From: AC-32 sp963746155 | Lineage (GTDB): Bacteria > Actinomycetota > Thermoleophilia > Gaiellales > Gaiellaceae | Assembly (NCBI GenBank): GCA_963746155.1 | Contig: CAVVAB010000001.1 | Span: 186,001 to 250,000, forward strand | DNA length: 64,000 bases | Direction of reading: 5' to 3' | Shown here: positions 43,703 to 52,423 of the stretch, in pieces | Position numbering within the stretch: the first letter of the stretch is position 1 | How the letters are laid out: each line of letters starts with the position of its first letter | Position numbers and translations under genes: made by a program | The notes under the pieces: generated by a model | Told to the model about the DNA's origin: nothing | The model's input: the letters and a program-made list of their open reading frames with translations, nothing else | Database searches by the model: none

Positions 43703-44484
43703 GGCTCCGTGTAGACATTCAGCCGGCCCACGCGGGCGAACCCGCAGAGAGTGATCCCGCGGTCGCGGCCGAGCTCGACCGCGAGGCTCGACGGCGCGCC
43801 GACGGCGACGAGGATCGGACACCCGGCGACAGCCGCTTTCTGGACGAGCTCGAACGAGAGACGGCCGCTCAGGCAGAGAGCCGATCGCGCAAGCGGCAGG
43901 CGTCCCGCGAGAAACGCCCAGCCGAGCACCTTGTCCATCGCGTTGTGGCGGCCGACGTCCTCGCGCAGGCAGACGAGCTCGCCATCGGCGCCGAAGAGCC
44001 CGGTCGCGTGCAGCCCGCCAGTCACCTCGAAGGCCGCCTGGCCCGCCCGGAGCCTCTCGGGCAGATCGGCCAGAAGGCCGGAGGAGACGGTGAGGTCGCT
44101 CTCGACCCGGGGCGCCTCGACGGCGACGGCCTCGAGGGCGCCCTTGCCGCAGACCCCGCACGACGAGCTCGTGTAGAAGCTCCGCTGCACTCCCGCGGGG
44201 TCGAAGCCGGGAGCGTCGACCTCGACCGTGTTGGCGGCCAGGTCGGCGGACGGGGCCGCCCGCGTCGGGCTCAGCCCCTCGGAGAGACAGAAGCCGAGCG
44301 CGAGCTCTTCGTCGTGGCCGGGCGTGCGCATCGTCACGGCGACAGGACGACCTTCGATCCGGATCTCGAGCGGCTCTTCGACGGCGACCTGGTCGCGCTC
44401 CGCACTTCCGCCGGGCATCCGGACGACCTCGACCGGCGCGGCAGAGTAGGGCGGCGCCTGGAGGGCTTCGTTGTCGGCGCCCAT
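43684..44484 (-). CDS. fdhD: Formate dehydrogenase accessory sulfurtransferase FdhD
   Basis: FdhD passes sulfur from a cysteine desulfurase to the Mo-bis-MGD cofactor of formate dehydrogenase. The 266-residue product has VEEPLEIRIEGRPVAVTMRTPG, EELALGFCLSEGL, the redox motif SSSCGVCGKG (Cys-x2-Cys), and DVGRHNAMDKVLG and SGRLSFELVQKAAVAGCPI, all conserved. ATG 44484 is preceded by a possible TACGCT 9 nt upstream. It is divergent from purD and coupled to mobA. Together with selA/selB/selC it predicts a selenocysteine formate dehydrogenase encoded elsewhere. Confidence 0.96.
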   Translation of the reverse strand: MGADNEALQAPPYSAAPVEVVRMPGGSAERDQVAVEEPLEIRIEGRPVAVTMRTPGHDEELALGFCLSEGLSPTRAAPSADLAANTVEVDAPGFDPAGVQRSFYTSSSCGVCGKGALEAVAVEAPRVESDLTVSSGLLADLPERLRAGQAAFEVTGGLHATGLFGADGELVCLREDVGRHNAMDKVLGWAFLAGRLPLARSALCLSGRLSFELVQKAAVAGCPILVAVGAPSSLAVELGRDRGITLCGFARVGRLNVYTEPWRVLT

Positions 44485-44686
44485 CGCCCGCCTAGCGTAC
44501 CGCCGCACAAGCGACACGATTCCGCCACACCCGGGTGACAGACACGCGCGCATTCCCTGGTTACGATCGCCTCGGGGAGGAGGCCGGGCGAACCGAACTA
44601 CAGGACCAAGGGCCTGGAGCGCAAGGCCGGTGCTAGACGCGTCCGGCGGGTGGGAATCGCGCCGACTCGCCGAGTAGACTCGACCC

Positions 44687-45911
44687 GTGAGAGTCCTCGT
44701 CGTCGGCTCTGGGGGGCGAGAGCACGCACTCGCCTGGAAGCTTGCCCAGAGCCCCCGGCTCGCAGCGCTCCACGCCGCGCCCGGGAACCCGGGTATCGCA
44801 CGCCTCGGCGAGTGCCATCCGGTGCGAGCAGAGGATGCGGAGGGCCTCCTCGACCTGTGCCACACCCTCGACGTCGACCTCGTGGTCGTCGGCCCCGAGG
44901 CGCCACTTGTCGCCGGGGTCGCCGACACGCTTCGACACGCAGGGATCGCGGTCTTCGGCCCGAGCGCGGGGGCCGCGCGAATCGAAGGCTCAAAGAGCTT
45001 CGCCAAGGAGGTCATGGAGGCAGCCGGCGTCCCCACTCCGGCCAGGCTCGAGTCGGCGCGGCCGCCGTGCGTCGTCAAGGCGGACGGCCTCGCGGCCGGG
45101 AAGGGCGTCTTCGTCTGCCACACCGAGCCGGAGGTCGAAGCTGGCCTGCGCGCAATCGCCGCTCTCGGAGACGAGCCGGTGATCGAGGAGCTGCTCGAGG
45201 GCCAGGAGGTCTCGCTGTTCGCGATCACCGACGGCCGCGAGGTCATGCCCCTTGCGCCCGCACAGGACTTCAAGCGAGTCGGTGAAGGCGACACCGGCCC
45301 GAACACCGGCGGGATGGGCTCGTACTCGCCCGTTCCCTGGCTCGGCGAGTCTGACGTCGACGAGCTCGTCGACACGATCCACCGACCCGTGCTGGCGGAG
45401 CTCGCGCAGCGCGGCACCCCGTTCACAGGGCTCCTCTACGCCGGCCTGATGCTGACCGACGACGGACCGCGCGTCCTCGAGTTCAACTGCCGCTTCGGGG
45501 ACCCCGAGACGCAGTCGATCCTGCCGCGCCTCGAGGGCGACCTGCTCGAGGCACTCGCGGGGGCCGCCGGGGGCGCACTCAATACGGAGCTCGCGGCTCG
45601 GCGCCGCGGCCGCCGTGACGGTCGTGCTCGCGGCCGGCGACTACCCCGAGCGCAACGACGGCGGCACGCCGATCGAGGGGATCGAGGACGCCGAGGCGGC
45701 GGGCGGGATCGTGTTCCACGCCGGAACCGCCCGTCACGAGGGGCGATTGGTCACGAACGGCGGGCGAATCCTCAACGTGACCGCCCTCGGCGACGACCTC
45801 CCGGCCGCCCGCTCGGCGGCATACGAGGCGGCAAGCCGCATCTCGTTCGCCGGGATGCGCTTCCGCCGCGACATCGGGCTCGCGGCCGCGGAAGGTCATG
45901 TCCGGATCTGA
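44687..45911 (+). CDS. purD: Phosphoribosylamine-glycine ligase PurD (frameshifted)
   Basis: PurD makes GAR, step two of purine synthesis. The first frame holds VLVVGSGGREHALAWKLAQS, VVGPEAPLVAG, ATP-grasp elements (VVKADGLAAGKGV), GPNTGGMGSYSPVP and RVLEFNCRFGDPETQ. Between about 45565 and 45612 the frame shifts by one base; the next frame supplies VTVVLAAGDYPERNDGGTPIEG and MRFRRDIGLAAAEG, the normal end at 45911. Restored length is ~408 residues. GTG 44687 is preceded by TAGACT with a 6-nt gap (leaderless). Its end overlaps purE. Confidence 0.9.
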
Positions 45912-46317
45912 CGGTCCGCTCGTCGGGATCCTGGTCGGCTCCGACTCGGACCGCGACCGCATGCAGCCGGCCCTCGACGAGCTCGCCTCGCACGGCATTA
46001 CGCACGAGCTCGAGGTGCGCTCGGCCCACCGCACGCCCGACGCGGTGGCCGACTACGCCCGGACGGCGAGGGATCGCGGGATCAAGGTGCTGATCGCGGG
46101 CGCCGGTCTCGCCGCGGCGCTGCCCGGCGTCGTGGCGGCGCACACCGACCTGCCCGTGATCGGGGTTCCGCTGCGCTCGGAGAAGAGCGTGCTCGACGGC
46201 CTCGACGCGCTGCTTTCGATCACCCAACTGCCGCCGGGCGTGCCCGTGGCCACGGTCGGCGTCGACAGCGCGCGGAACGCGGCGATCCTGGCGACCCGGA
46301 TTCTCTCGATCCGATGA
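45898..46317 (+). CDS. purE: 5-(carboxyamino)imidazole ribonucleotide mutase PurE
   Basis: A 139-residue class I PurE: LVGILVGSDSDRDRMQPAL (phosphate-binding GSDSD), VRSAHRTPDAV (substrate-binding SAHRTP) and VLIAGAGLAAALPGVVAAHT. It moves the carboxyl group of N5-CAIR to C4; this class needs PurK, not seen in the window. ATG 45898 lies inside the end of purD. Its stop overlaps the next ATG (ATGA). Confidence 0.95.
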   Translation: MSGSDGPLVGILVGSDSDRDRMQPALDELASHGITHELEVRSAHRTPDAVADYARTARDRGIKVLIAGAGLAAALPGVVAAHTDLPVIGVPLRSEKSVLDGLDALLSITQLPPGVPVATVGVDSARNAAILATRILSIR

Positions 46318-46627
46318 CGGGCGGCGCTCCCGCGCGTCAGGAGACGAGCGGGTTCGCGGTTGCGTCCCTCGTGCTCGGAATCGTCGGACTGACGCTCGTT
46401 CCCCTCCTTGCCTCGATCGCCGCGCTGATCTTCGGCTACGCGGCGCGCGGCGACATCCGCCGCAACCGAACCTGACGGGCGATGGACTGGCGATCGCAGG
46501 GATCGTCCTCGGCTGGATCGCCGTCGCTTTGATTGGCTTCGCCCTCCTGCTCCTGCCTCATGTCCTTCTGAGCACTTTAGCGCGGCCTAACGGCAGGCGT
46601 GCCGAGGCGACCACTAGAATCGCAACA
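46314..46627 (+). CDS. DUF4190-type small membrane protein (frameshifted)
   Basis: The first frame, ending TGA at 46473-46475, encodes TSGFAVASLVLGIVGLTLVP, LLASIAALIFGYAARGDI, the first half of a DUF4190 protein. Adding one base in the CGCAACCGAACCTG region (46461-46473) continues into NLTGDGLAIAGIVLGWIAVA, LIGFALLLLP, its usual second helix. That frame stays open straight into purB without a stop, so the true end is unclear. Function unknown. It is coupled to purE by ATGA. The last ~70 bp hold the purB -10 element. Confidence 0.6.
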
Positions 46628-47944
46628 GTGATCCCGCGCTATTCCCGCCCGGCCATGCAGGCAATCTGGTCGGACGAGGAGAAGCTCGCGCGGTGGCTGG
46701 ACGTGGAGTTGGCGGCGCTCGACGCGTGGGCCGAGCTAGGGGTCGTTCCAGCCGAAACAGCGCAGGCGATCCGCGAGCAGGCGATCCCGCCGAGCCCGGA
46801 GCGCGTCGCGGAGCTCGAGGCGATCCTCCACCACGACACGGCGGCGTTCGTCGATGCCGTGGCGGAGAATCTCGGCGCTCAAGGCCGGTGGTTCCACTAC
46901 GGCCTCACGTCCTCGGACATCGTCGACACGGGGCTCTCGCTGCAGGTGCGCGAGGCGGGCGCGCTGCTGCTCGAAGGCGTCGAGCGGGCAGCGGATGCAG
47001 TCGTCGCAAGGGCACTGGAGCACAAGCACACGGTTTGCATGGGCCGGACGCACGGCGTTCATGCCGAGCCGACGACCTTCGGGCTCAAGCTCGCCGGCTG
47101 GGCCTTCGAGCTCGACCGCGCACACGAGCGTCTGCGGCAGGCGCTGGAGCGGATGCGCGTCGGGAAGCTCTCCGGCGTGGTCGGCACCTACGCTGCAACC
47201 GACCCGGAGCTCGAGCGGATCGCGTGCGAGCGCCTCGGACTCGAGCCAGAGCCCGTGTCCACGCAGGTCGTCCAGCGCGACCGGCATGCGGAGCTGCTGT
47301 CGGCGCTGGCGCTGGTCGCCGCCTCGCTGGAGCGCTTCGCGACGGAGATCCGCCACCTCGCCCGCACCGAGGTCGCCGAGGTCGCAGAGCCGTTCGGCAA
47401 GGGCCAGAAGGGCTCCTCGGCGATGCCGCACAAGCGCAACCCGGTCGTCTCGGAGCGGCTATGTGGGCTCGCGCGTGTCGTGCGGGCCAACGCGCAGGTC
47501 GGTCTCGAGAACGTGGCGCTCTGGCACGAGCGCGACATCTCGCACTCGTCCGCCGAGCGCATCGTCATCCCCGACTCGTTCCTTGCCCTCGACTACATGC
47601 TCGAACGCTTCGCCTGGCTGGTCGAAGGGCTCGAGGTGAGATCCGAGCGGATGTTGCGGAACCTCGAGGCGGCCCACGGCCTGTTCTTCAGCCAACGCCT
47701 TCTTCTCGCGCTCGTCGATTCAGGCCTGGAGCGCGACGCCGCGTACCGGCTCGTGCAGCGCAACGCCCTGCGGGCGCAGGAGGAGGACCAGGACTTCCGC
47801 GAGCTCACTCGCGCGGACGCCGAGATCTCCGGTCGCGTCGACCTCGACGCGATCTTCGACCTCGGCTGGTACACAAGGCACGTCGACACGGTCTTCGAGC
47901 GGCTTGCCGCTCTCGTCCAAAGGGAGGAGCCAGTTCATGCCTGA
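46628..47944 (+). CDS. purB: Adenylosuccinate lyase PurB
   Basis: 438 residues: RYSRPAMQAIWSDEEKLARW (PurB opening), GLTSSDIVDTGLSLQ, GRTHGVHAEPTTFG with a catalytic His, and the signature GQKGSSAMPHKRNPVVSE with the catalytic Ser loop. It cleaves SAICAR and adenylosuccinate, releasing fumarate. GTG 46628 has a perfect TAGAAT at 46615-46620, 7 nt upstream, and no Shine-Dalgarno, so transcription probably starts at the gene itself. The 3' end overlaps purC by 8 bp. Confidence 0.95.
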   Translation: MIPRYSRPAMQAIWSDEEKLARWLDVELAALDAWAELGVVPAETAQAIREQAIPPSPERVAELEAILHHDTAAFVDAVAENLGAQGRWFHYGLTSSDIVDTGLSLQVREAGALLLEGVERAADAVVARALEHKHTVCMGRTHGVHAEPTTFGLKLAGWAFELDRAHERLRQALERMRVGKLSGVVGTYAATDPELERIACERLGLEPEPVSTQVVQRDRHAELLSALALVAASLERFATEIRHLARTEVAEVAEPFGKGQKGSSAMPHKRNPVVSERLCGLARVVRANAQVGLENVALWHERDISHSSAERIVIPDSFLALDYMLERFAWLVEGLEVRSERMLRNLEAAHGLFFSQRLLLALVDSGLERDAAYRLVQRNALRAQEEDQDFRELTRADAEISGRVDLDAIFDLGWYTRHVDTVFERLAALVQREEPVHA

Positions 47945-48800
47945 GACGGCAGTCCATGTGGGGAGCGGCAAGATCCGCGAGTTGTTCGAGCTCGACGAGG
48001 AGCGGCTGCTGCTCGTCGCAAGCGATCGCATCTCGACGTTCGACGTCGTGCTTCCCACCGAGATCCCCGACAAGGGCCGCGTGCTGACCGGCCTCTCGGG
48101 ATTCTGGTTCGCACGCACGCGCGAGGTCGTCGCGAACCACCTGCTCGCGCTTAGGCCCGACGGCCGCTCCAGCGAGTGCCGGCGGCTGGAGATGCTGCCG
48201 CTCGAGTGCGTCGTCCGCGGCTATCTCGCAGGATCGGGCTGGAAGGACTACCGCGAGACGAGCGCCGTCTGCGGGCACGAGCTCCCACCGGGGCTGCTGG
48301 AGTCGGCGCGGCTCCCGCAACCGATCTTCACACCGGCGACGAAGGCGACCGAGGGACACGACGAGAACATCGACCGGGAGCGCGCCGTGGAGCTGATCGG
48401 CGCCGAGCGGTTCGACGAGGTCGAGCGCGTCTCGCTTGCGCTCTACGACTTCGCCTCGAAGCGGGCCGCCGAGCGCGGGATCCTGATCGCGGACACGAAG
48501 TTCGAGCTCGGGCTCGACGCCGAAGGACAGCTGGTGCTCGCGGACGAGGCGTTCACTCCCGACTCCTCGCGCTTCTGGCCCGAGGACGAGTACGAGCCCG
48601 GGCGGCCACAGCCGTCGTTCGACAAGCAGTACGTGCGCGACTACTGCGAGAGCCTCGGCTGGGACAAGACCGACCCGGGCCCCGAGCTTCCCGCGGAGAT
48701 CGTGGCCGGCACGCGCGCTCGGTACATCGAGGCGTTCGAGCGGATCACCGAGATCCAGTTCGACGACTACCTTGCCGACCCGAACGTGGTGCTCGGGTGA
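47937..48800 (+). CDS. purC: Phosphoribosylaminoimidazole-succinocarboxamide synthase PurC
   Basis: A 287-residue SAICAR synthetase: GSGKIRELFELDEERLLLVA, DRISTFDVVLPTEIPDKG, ECVVRGYLAGSGWKDY, TPATKATEGHDENI and IADTKFELGL, VLADEAFTPDSSRFW with metal-binding Asp. ATG 47937 lies within the purB end and has AGGGAGGAG 4-12 nt upstream. Its stop overlaps the purS start (GTGA). Confidence 0.95.
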   Translation: MPETAVHVGSGKIRELFELDEERLLLVASDRISTFDVVLPTEIPDKGRVLTGLSGFWFARTREVVANHLLALRPDGRSSECRRLEMLPLECVVRGYLAGSGWKDYRETSAVCGHELPPGLLESARLPQPIFTPATKATEGHDENIDRERAVELIGAERFDEVERVSLALYDFASKRAAERGILIADTKFELGLDAEGQLVLADEAFTPDSSRFWPEDEYEPGRPQPSFDKQYVRDYCESLGWDKTDPGPELPAEIVAGTRARYIEAFERITEIQFDDYLADPNVVLG

Positions 48801-49039
48801 AGGCAACCGTCTTCGTACGCCCCAAGCCCGGGATCCTCGATCCCCAGGGAGAAGCGGTCGAGAGCTCGCTGCGGCAGCTCGGCTTCGCGGTCGAGGGCGC
48901 GCGGATCGGCCGCGTCGTCGACCTGGAGCTCGAGGACGGCGACCCGGACCAGGCGCGGGCGGAGCTCGAACGGATGTGCGAGCAGCTGCTGGCGAACCCG
49001 CTGATCGAGTCCTACGAGATCACGGTGGCCGCGGGGTGA
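48797..49039 (+). CDS. purS: FGAM synthase subunit PurS
   Basis: An 80-residue PurS: ATVFVRPKPGILDPQGEAVE, LGFAVEGARIGRVVDLELE and NPLIESYEITV. It bridges PurL and PurQ in the three-part FGAM synthase and helps pass ammonia. GTG 48797 overlaps the purC stop and its own stop overlaps the purQ GTG. Confidence 0.95.
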   Translation: MKATVFVRPKPGILDPQGEAVESSLRQLGFAVEGARIGRVVDLELEDGDPDQARAELERMCEQLLANPLIESYEITVAAG

Positions 49040-49725
49040 GCCGCCCGAAGATCGCCGTTGTCGTCTTCCCCGGGTCGAACGACGACCACGACGCTGCGCT
49101 TGCCCTCGAGGAGCTGGGCGCCGAGCCGGTGCTCGTCTGGCACGCCGAGCCAGAGCTCCCGAACGCGAGCGCAGTCGTCCTCCCGGGCGGCTTCTCGTAC
49201 GGCGACTACCTGCGCTCCGGGGCGATCGCGCGGTTCGCGCCGGTCATGGGCGCCATCCAGCGGTTCGCCGCCGGCGGTGGTCTCGTGCTCGGGATCTGCA
49301 ACGGTTTTCAGGTTCTCTGCGAGGCGGGCCTCCTTCCTGGCGCGCTCCGGCCAAACGCGTCTCTCGAGTTCGTCTGCCGTGACGTGCGGCTCGTGGTCGA
49401 GGGGGCGGACACGCCGTTCACCTCCCGCTGCCGGCCGAAACAGGAGCTGACCATCCCGGTCAAGCACGGGGAGGGCTGCTACTTCGCGGACGGCGGCCTG
49501 CTCGCCGAGCTCGAGGCGAACGGGCAGGTCGCGCTGCGCTACGTGGACAACCCGAACGGCTCGATCGGCGACATCGCCGCGGTCACCAACGAGGACGGCA
49601 ACGTCTTCGGCCTGATGCCGCACCCCGAGCACGCCGTCGATCCGCTCCTCGGCTCAACAGACGGAGCGCTCGTGCTCGGCTCCCTCGTCGACGCCGCGCG
49701 CGAGCGCACGCTCGCCGCAGCCTGA
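49036..49725 (+). CDS. purQ: FGAM synthase glutaminase subunit PurQ
   Basis: A 229-residue class I amidotransferase: IAVVVFPGSNDDHDAALALE, LPGGFSYGDYLRSGA, the nucleophile Cys in LGICNGFQVLCEAG, and the His/Glu pair in GLMPHPEHAVDP. It supplies ammonia from glutamine to PurL. The usual next gene, purL, is absent; a minus-strand gene follows 10 bp later, so purL must be elsewhere. Confidence 0.95.
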   Translation: MSRPKIAVVVFPGSNDDHDAALALEELGAEPVLVWHAEPELPNASAVVLPGGFSYGDYLRSGAIARFAPVMGAIQRFAAGGGLVLGICNGFQVLCEAGLLPGALRPNASLEFVCRDVRLVVEGADTPFTSRCRPKQELTIPVKHGEGCYFADGGLLAELEANGQVALRYVDNPNGSIGDIAAVTNEDGNVFGLMPHPEHAVDPLLGSTDGALVLGSLVDAARERTLAAA

Positions 49726-49735
49726 TCCACACCGC

Positions 49736-50002
49736 CTAGGGAGGCTTCAGCCCCAGCGCCTCCGCCAACCGCGGCCGCTCCGCGAGGCCCGCGCGCAGCC
49801 GCTCGAGGTCTCGCGCTCGCAGCGTGACCGGCCCGCGCCGCGCCGAGCCCGACGTCGCGTAGGCGAAGCGCACGAGCCGCTCGCCGCCCTGAGTCTCCAG
49901 CAGCTGCACGAGCGACGAGAACCGCTTCCCGCCCGCACGCTGAGCAAGTGTCAGCTCCTCCACGAGCTCGGCCGGGCCCCAGGGTGTCGCCGCTTTCGCC
50001 AT
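49736..50002 (-). CDS. Conserved-looking small cytoplasmic protein, unknown function
   Basis: 88 residues beginning AKAATPWGPAELVEELTLAQ, with QLLETQGGERLVRFAYATSG and ARDLERLRAGLAERPRLAEA. The composition is that of a folded alpha/beta protein with no membrane segment. No family recognised. ATG 50002 has TACGGT 8 nt upstream. It is convergent with purQ and divergent from the diguanylate cyclase gene. Confidence 0.6.
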   Translation of the reverse strand: MAKAATPWGPAELVEELTLAQRAGGKRFSSLVQLLETQGGERLVRFAYATSGSARRGPVTLRARDLERLRAGLAERPRLAEALGLKPP

Positions 50003-50130
50003 CGCCGCCCACCGTAGCCACGCACGCGTCACGCGTGTGACAAGCCTTTGTGACGAATGTGCGACAACGCGCGAATCCCACGATCGAGGGACGCGGGAAG
50101 CGGGGCCGGCCGCGATCCTCAAGGGTGCAG

Positions 50131-50991
50131 ATGCCCGCGGCTGTGTCCCGTCACCGTGCCTTCCTGATCGCAACCTCCGCCGTCCTCTACGGCGTGATCT
50201 TCGTCGCCTTCCTGTTCCTCGAGCGGCCGGGCGTCGGGATCGCGAACTTCTACTACTTCCCGGTGGCCATGCTCGCGCTGGCCGGAGGGCCGCTCTGGGG
50301 CGCCGCGGCCGGTCTGATCGCCACGGCCGTCTACGCGCTCGGGATCGTGCTCAACCCGCACATCCCCTCCGCCCAGGTGCTGACCGTGTCCGCTTCGATC
50401 CGGCTGATCACGTTCGCGACGATGGGAGCGCTCGTCGGTTGGTTCGCCCACAGCAACCGCAAGCTCGCCGACGAGCTGCGCGTTGCCGAGGAGTACGACT
50501 ACCTCACGGGCCTGCTCAACACCCGCTCCTTCGACGCCGTCCTCGCGGCACGAGTCGAGCTCGGGCTGCCGTTCGGCCTGATCCTCGGCGACATGGACAA
50601 CTTCCGCGAGATCAACGACCAGGAGGGCCACGCGGTCGGCAACAACCTGCTCCGCCGCGCGGCCGAGCTGCTGGCGCGGAAGCTCGAGCCGGGCGACCAG
50701 CTCGCGCGCGTGGGCGGGGACGAGTTCGCCGTCGTCACCTCGCGGCCGGGCACAGAGGCCGTGCGCGCACTCTGCTCGCGCCTCACCGCCGCGCTCGCCG
50801 AGGAGGGTCTGAGCATCAGCTTCGGCTGGGCGGTCTGCCCGCGGGACGGAGACAGCCCGCTCCTCCTCTACCGCGCGGCCGACGAGCGCCTCTTCGCGCA
50901 GAAGCTGATCGGAAGCCGGCTGTCCAAGGCGGAGGTCGTGAGCCTCCCGTCGACGGCCGAGCGGCTCATGCGCCGGCAGCGGCCTGCCTGA
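50131..50991 (+). CDS. Membrane diguanylate cyclase (GGDEF)
   Basis: 286 residues. The first ~115 residues hold about four membrane segments (FLIATSAVLYGVIFVAFLFL, NFYYFPVAMLALAGGPLWGA, LIATAVYALGIVL, ITFATMGALVGWFAH). A GGDEF domain follows: DYLTGLLNTRSF, GDMDNFREINDQEGHAVGN and the intact active site ARVGGDEFAVV. It makes c-di-GMP from GTP at the membrane. The inhibitory RxxD site is not seen. ATG 50131 has AAGGG 5 nt upstream. Confidence 0.9.
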   Translation: MPAAVSRHRAFLIATSAVLYGVIFVAFLFLERPGVGIANFYYFPVAMLALAGGPLWGAAAGLIATAVYALGIVLNPHIPSAQVLTVSASIRLITFATMGALVGWFAHSNRKLADELRVAEEYDYLTGLLNTRSFDAVLAARVELGLPFGLILGDMDNFREINDQEGHAVGNNLLRRAAELLARKLEPGDQLARVGGDEFAVVTSRPGTEAVRALCSRLTAALAEEGLSISFGWAVCPRDGDSPLLLYRAADERLFAQKLIGSRLSKAEVVSLPSTAERLMRRQRPA

Positions 50992-51019
50992 TCTCCGGGC
51001 CTAGAGCTAGATTCAGCGC

Positions 51020-51613
51020 ATGAAACGGGCCGCGCTCCTCGCGGGTCTCCTGGTGGTGTCGGGCTGCGGGAGCAAGGCGGCCCAGCAGACGACGACTGCA
51101 GCGGCGCCCCCGCCGCCGCCGGCGACAACGGCCGGCGAGAAGACGTGCCCGCCGTCCTCCGGGACCACCGGCACGCACACGAGCGCCACGACGCCGTCGA
51201 CGACGATGCTCCTCACCGCCCTCCGGACGAGCACGAGCGACTGCACCGATCGAGTCGTCTTCAGCTTCCGCCCGGCCGGCGGCGAGCAGCCCGGCTACAG
51301 GGTCGACTACCGCACGGCGGCCGTGGCGCAGACCGAGGACGCCTCCGGCAGGCACATCCCGATCGCCGGGGAGGCATTCCTCGTCGTTCGCCTCGAGCCG
51401 GCGGCAACGGCAGACCTCTCGGGCGCCCGGCTCAAGACCACCTACACCGGCCCGACCAGGCTCAGGCCGACCGGTGCGCGCACGGTTCAGGAGATCGTGA
51501 AGACCGGTGACTTCGAAGGCGTGCTGACCTGGGTGATCGGGCTCTCCGGGGAGCGGCCGTTCACCGTGACGAGCTCAGGCTCGCCGACGAGCCTGACCGT
51601 CGAGATCGGCTGA
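51020..51613 (+). CDS. Lipoprotein with AMIN-like domain
   Basis: 197 residues with a lipoprotein signal peptide (AALLAGLLVVSGCGS, lipid-modified Cys in SGC), then a Thr/Pro linker (QQTTTAAAPPPPPATTA). The domain from ~60 on (CTDRVVFSFRPAGGEQPGYR, FLVVRLEPAATAD, DFEGVLTWVIGLSGERPFTV) resembles the actinobacterial AMIN-like domain of cell-envelope lipoproteins. ATG 51020 has TAGATT at 51008-51013 with a 6-nt gap. The 3' end overlaps the methylase gene by 53 bp, convergently. Confidence 0.82.
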   Translation: MKRAALLAGLLVVSGCGSKAAQQTTTAAAPPPPPATTAGEKTCPPSSGTTGTHTSATTPSTTMLLTALRTSTSDCTDRVVFSFRPAGGEQPGYRVDYRTAAVAQTEDASGRHIPIAGEAFLVVRLEPAATADLSGARLKTTYTGPTRLRPTGARTVQEIVKTGDFEGVLTWVIGLSGERPFTVTSSGSPTSLTVEIG

Positions 51614-52337
51614 ACAGCTCCGCCCACTGGTAGGCATCGAGCTCTCGGGGCTGCGCAGATGCGAGCCGCAGCGCTCGCAGCGTGCGCGGCGGGACGGCCG
51701 ACCGCAGGCCGCGCCGGAAGCCGCCCGCGACGAACCTCCGGTAGCTCCCGGCCAACCTCTCCGGCACGAGCGGATCGGCGCGCCGCTCGAAGACGAGCAC
51801 GCCCGCGTCGACCCGGGGCGGCGGCTCGAAGGCGGATCGCGGGAGCCTGCGCGTAGCCGAGGTCTCGTGCCACGCGCCCCAGACCACGTCGTTGACGGTG
51901 CTCGGCCACGGCAGCGCGCGCTTGACCGCGACGCCCCATTCGACGATCACGTCCGCGCGTTCGAGCGGCACGAGCGGGTCGTCCAGAAGGTGGCGGAGGA
52001 TCGCCGTCGCGCCCTCGAACGGCAGGTTCGCCACGACGCGGAACGGCTCGTCGGGCAACCGAACGGCGGCCGCGTCGCCTTGCACGACGTCGACGTTCCC
52101 CCACCGCCCGTGTAGCCGGCTCGCCAGCCGCGGATCGACCTCCACGGCGACCACACGGCGCGCCGCGGCGGCGAGCTCCGCGGTCAGCCGCCCGCTGCCC
52201 GCACCGAGATCGAGGACGAGATCGCCCGGCCTCGCGCCGGAGTCGCGGACGAGCTCCGCGGCAACCGCCTGGCGGAGGAAATGCTGGCTATGCGCGCGGC
52301 CCGGCCGGCGCGCAACTCGTGCGCGCGGCTCGGACAC
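51561..52337 (-). CDS. Erm/KsgA-type rRNA adenine N6-methyltransferase
   Basis: A 258-residue RrmA/Erm-fold enzyme: RRPGRAHSQHFLR (the RxxxSQxFL opening of Erm proteins), VLDLGAGSGRLTAELA (SAM site), VAVEVDPRL, and the catalytic NLPF motif followed by EGATAILRHLL. Erm enzymes dimethylate A2058 of 23S rRNA and give macrolide-lincosamide-streptogramin B resistance; KsgA acts on 16S rRNA. The opening and length favour Erm. NLPF in place of N(L/I)PY is a conservative change. The C-terminal domain is basic. No macrolide biosynthesis genes are adjacent. Confidence 0.82.
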   Translation of the reverse strand: MSEPRARVARRPGRAHSQHFLRQAVAAELVRDSGARPGDLVLDLGAGSGRLTAELAAAARRVVAVEVDPRLASRLHGRWGNVDVVQGDAAAVRLPDEPFRVVANLPFEGATAILRHLLDDPLVPLERADVIVEWGVAVKRALPWPSTVNDVVWGAWHETSATRRLPRSAFEPPPRVDAGVLVFERRADPLVPERLAGSYRRFVAGGFRRGLRSAVPPRTLRALRLASAQPRELDAYQWAELFSRSRRSGSSASLSSSR

Positions 52338-52423
52338 GGACCATCACCGTCGTCATCGCCCGAGATCATAGGACGGGCCGAGCCCGGTTGCGACTCCCAC
52401 GCCAAAGGAGTAGGTTCGCCGCG

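Noticed and set aside
46473..46475. TGA in the DUF4190 gene as a selenocysteine codon
   Set aside because: The sequence after the TGA in the same frame has no homology, whereas a one-base shift restores the known second helix; no SECIS hairpin was recognised.
46529..46627. N-terminal extension of PurB reaching into the DUF4190 region
   Set aside because: PurB homology starts at RYSRPAMQAIW, and TAGAAT lies 7 nt before GTG 46628; the upstream residues match the second half of DUF4190.
49736..50173. Longer version of the small minus-strand protein after purQ
   Set aside because: The 57 extra N-terminal residues overlap the diguanylate cyclase start and are Arg/Ser-rich noise; ATG 50002 has TACGGT upstream.
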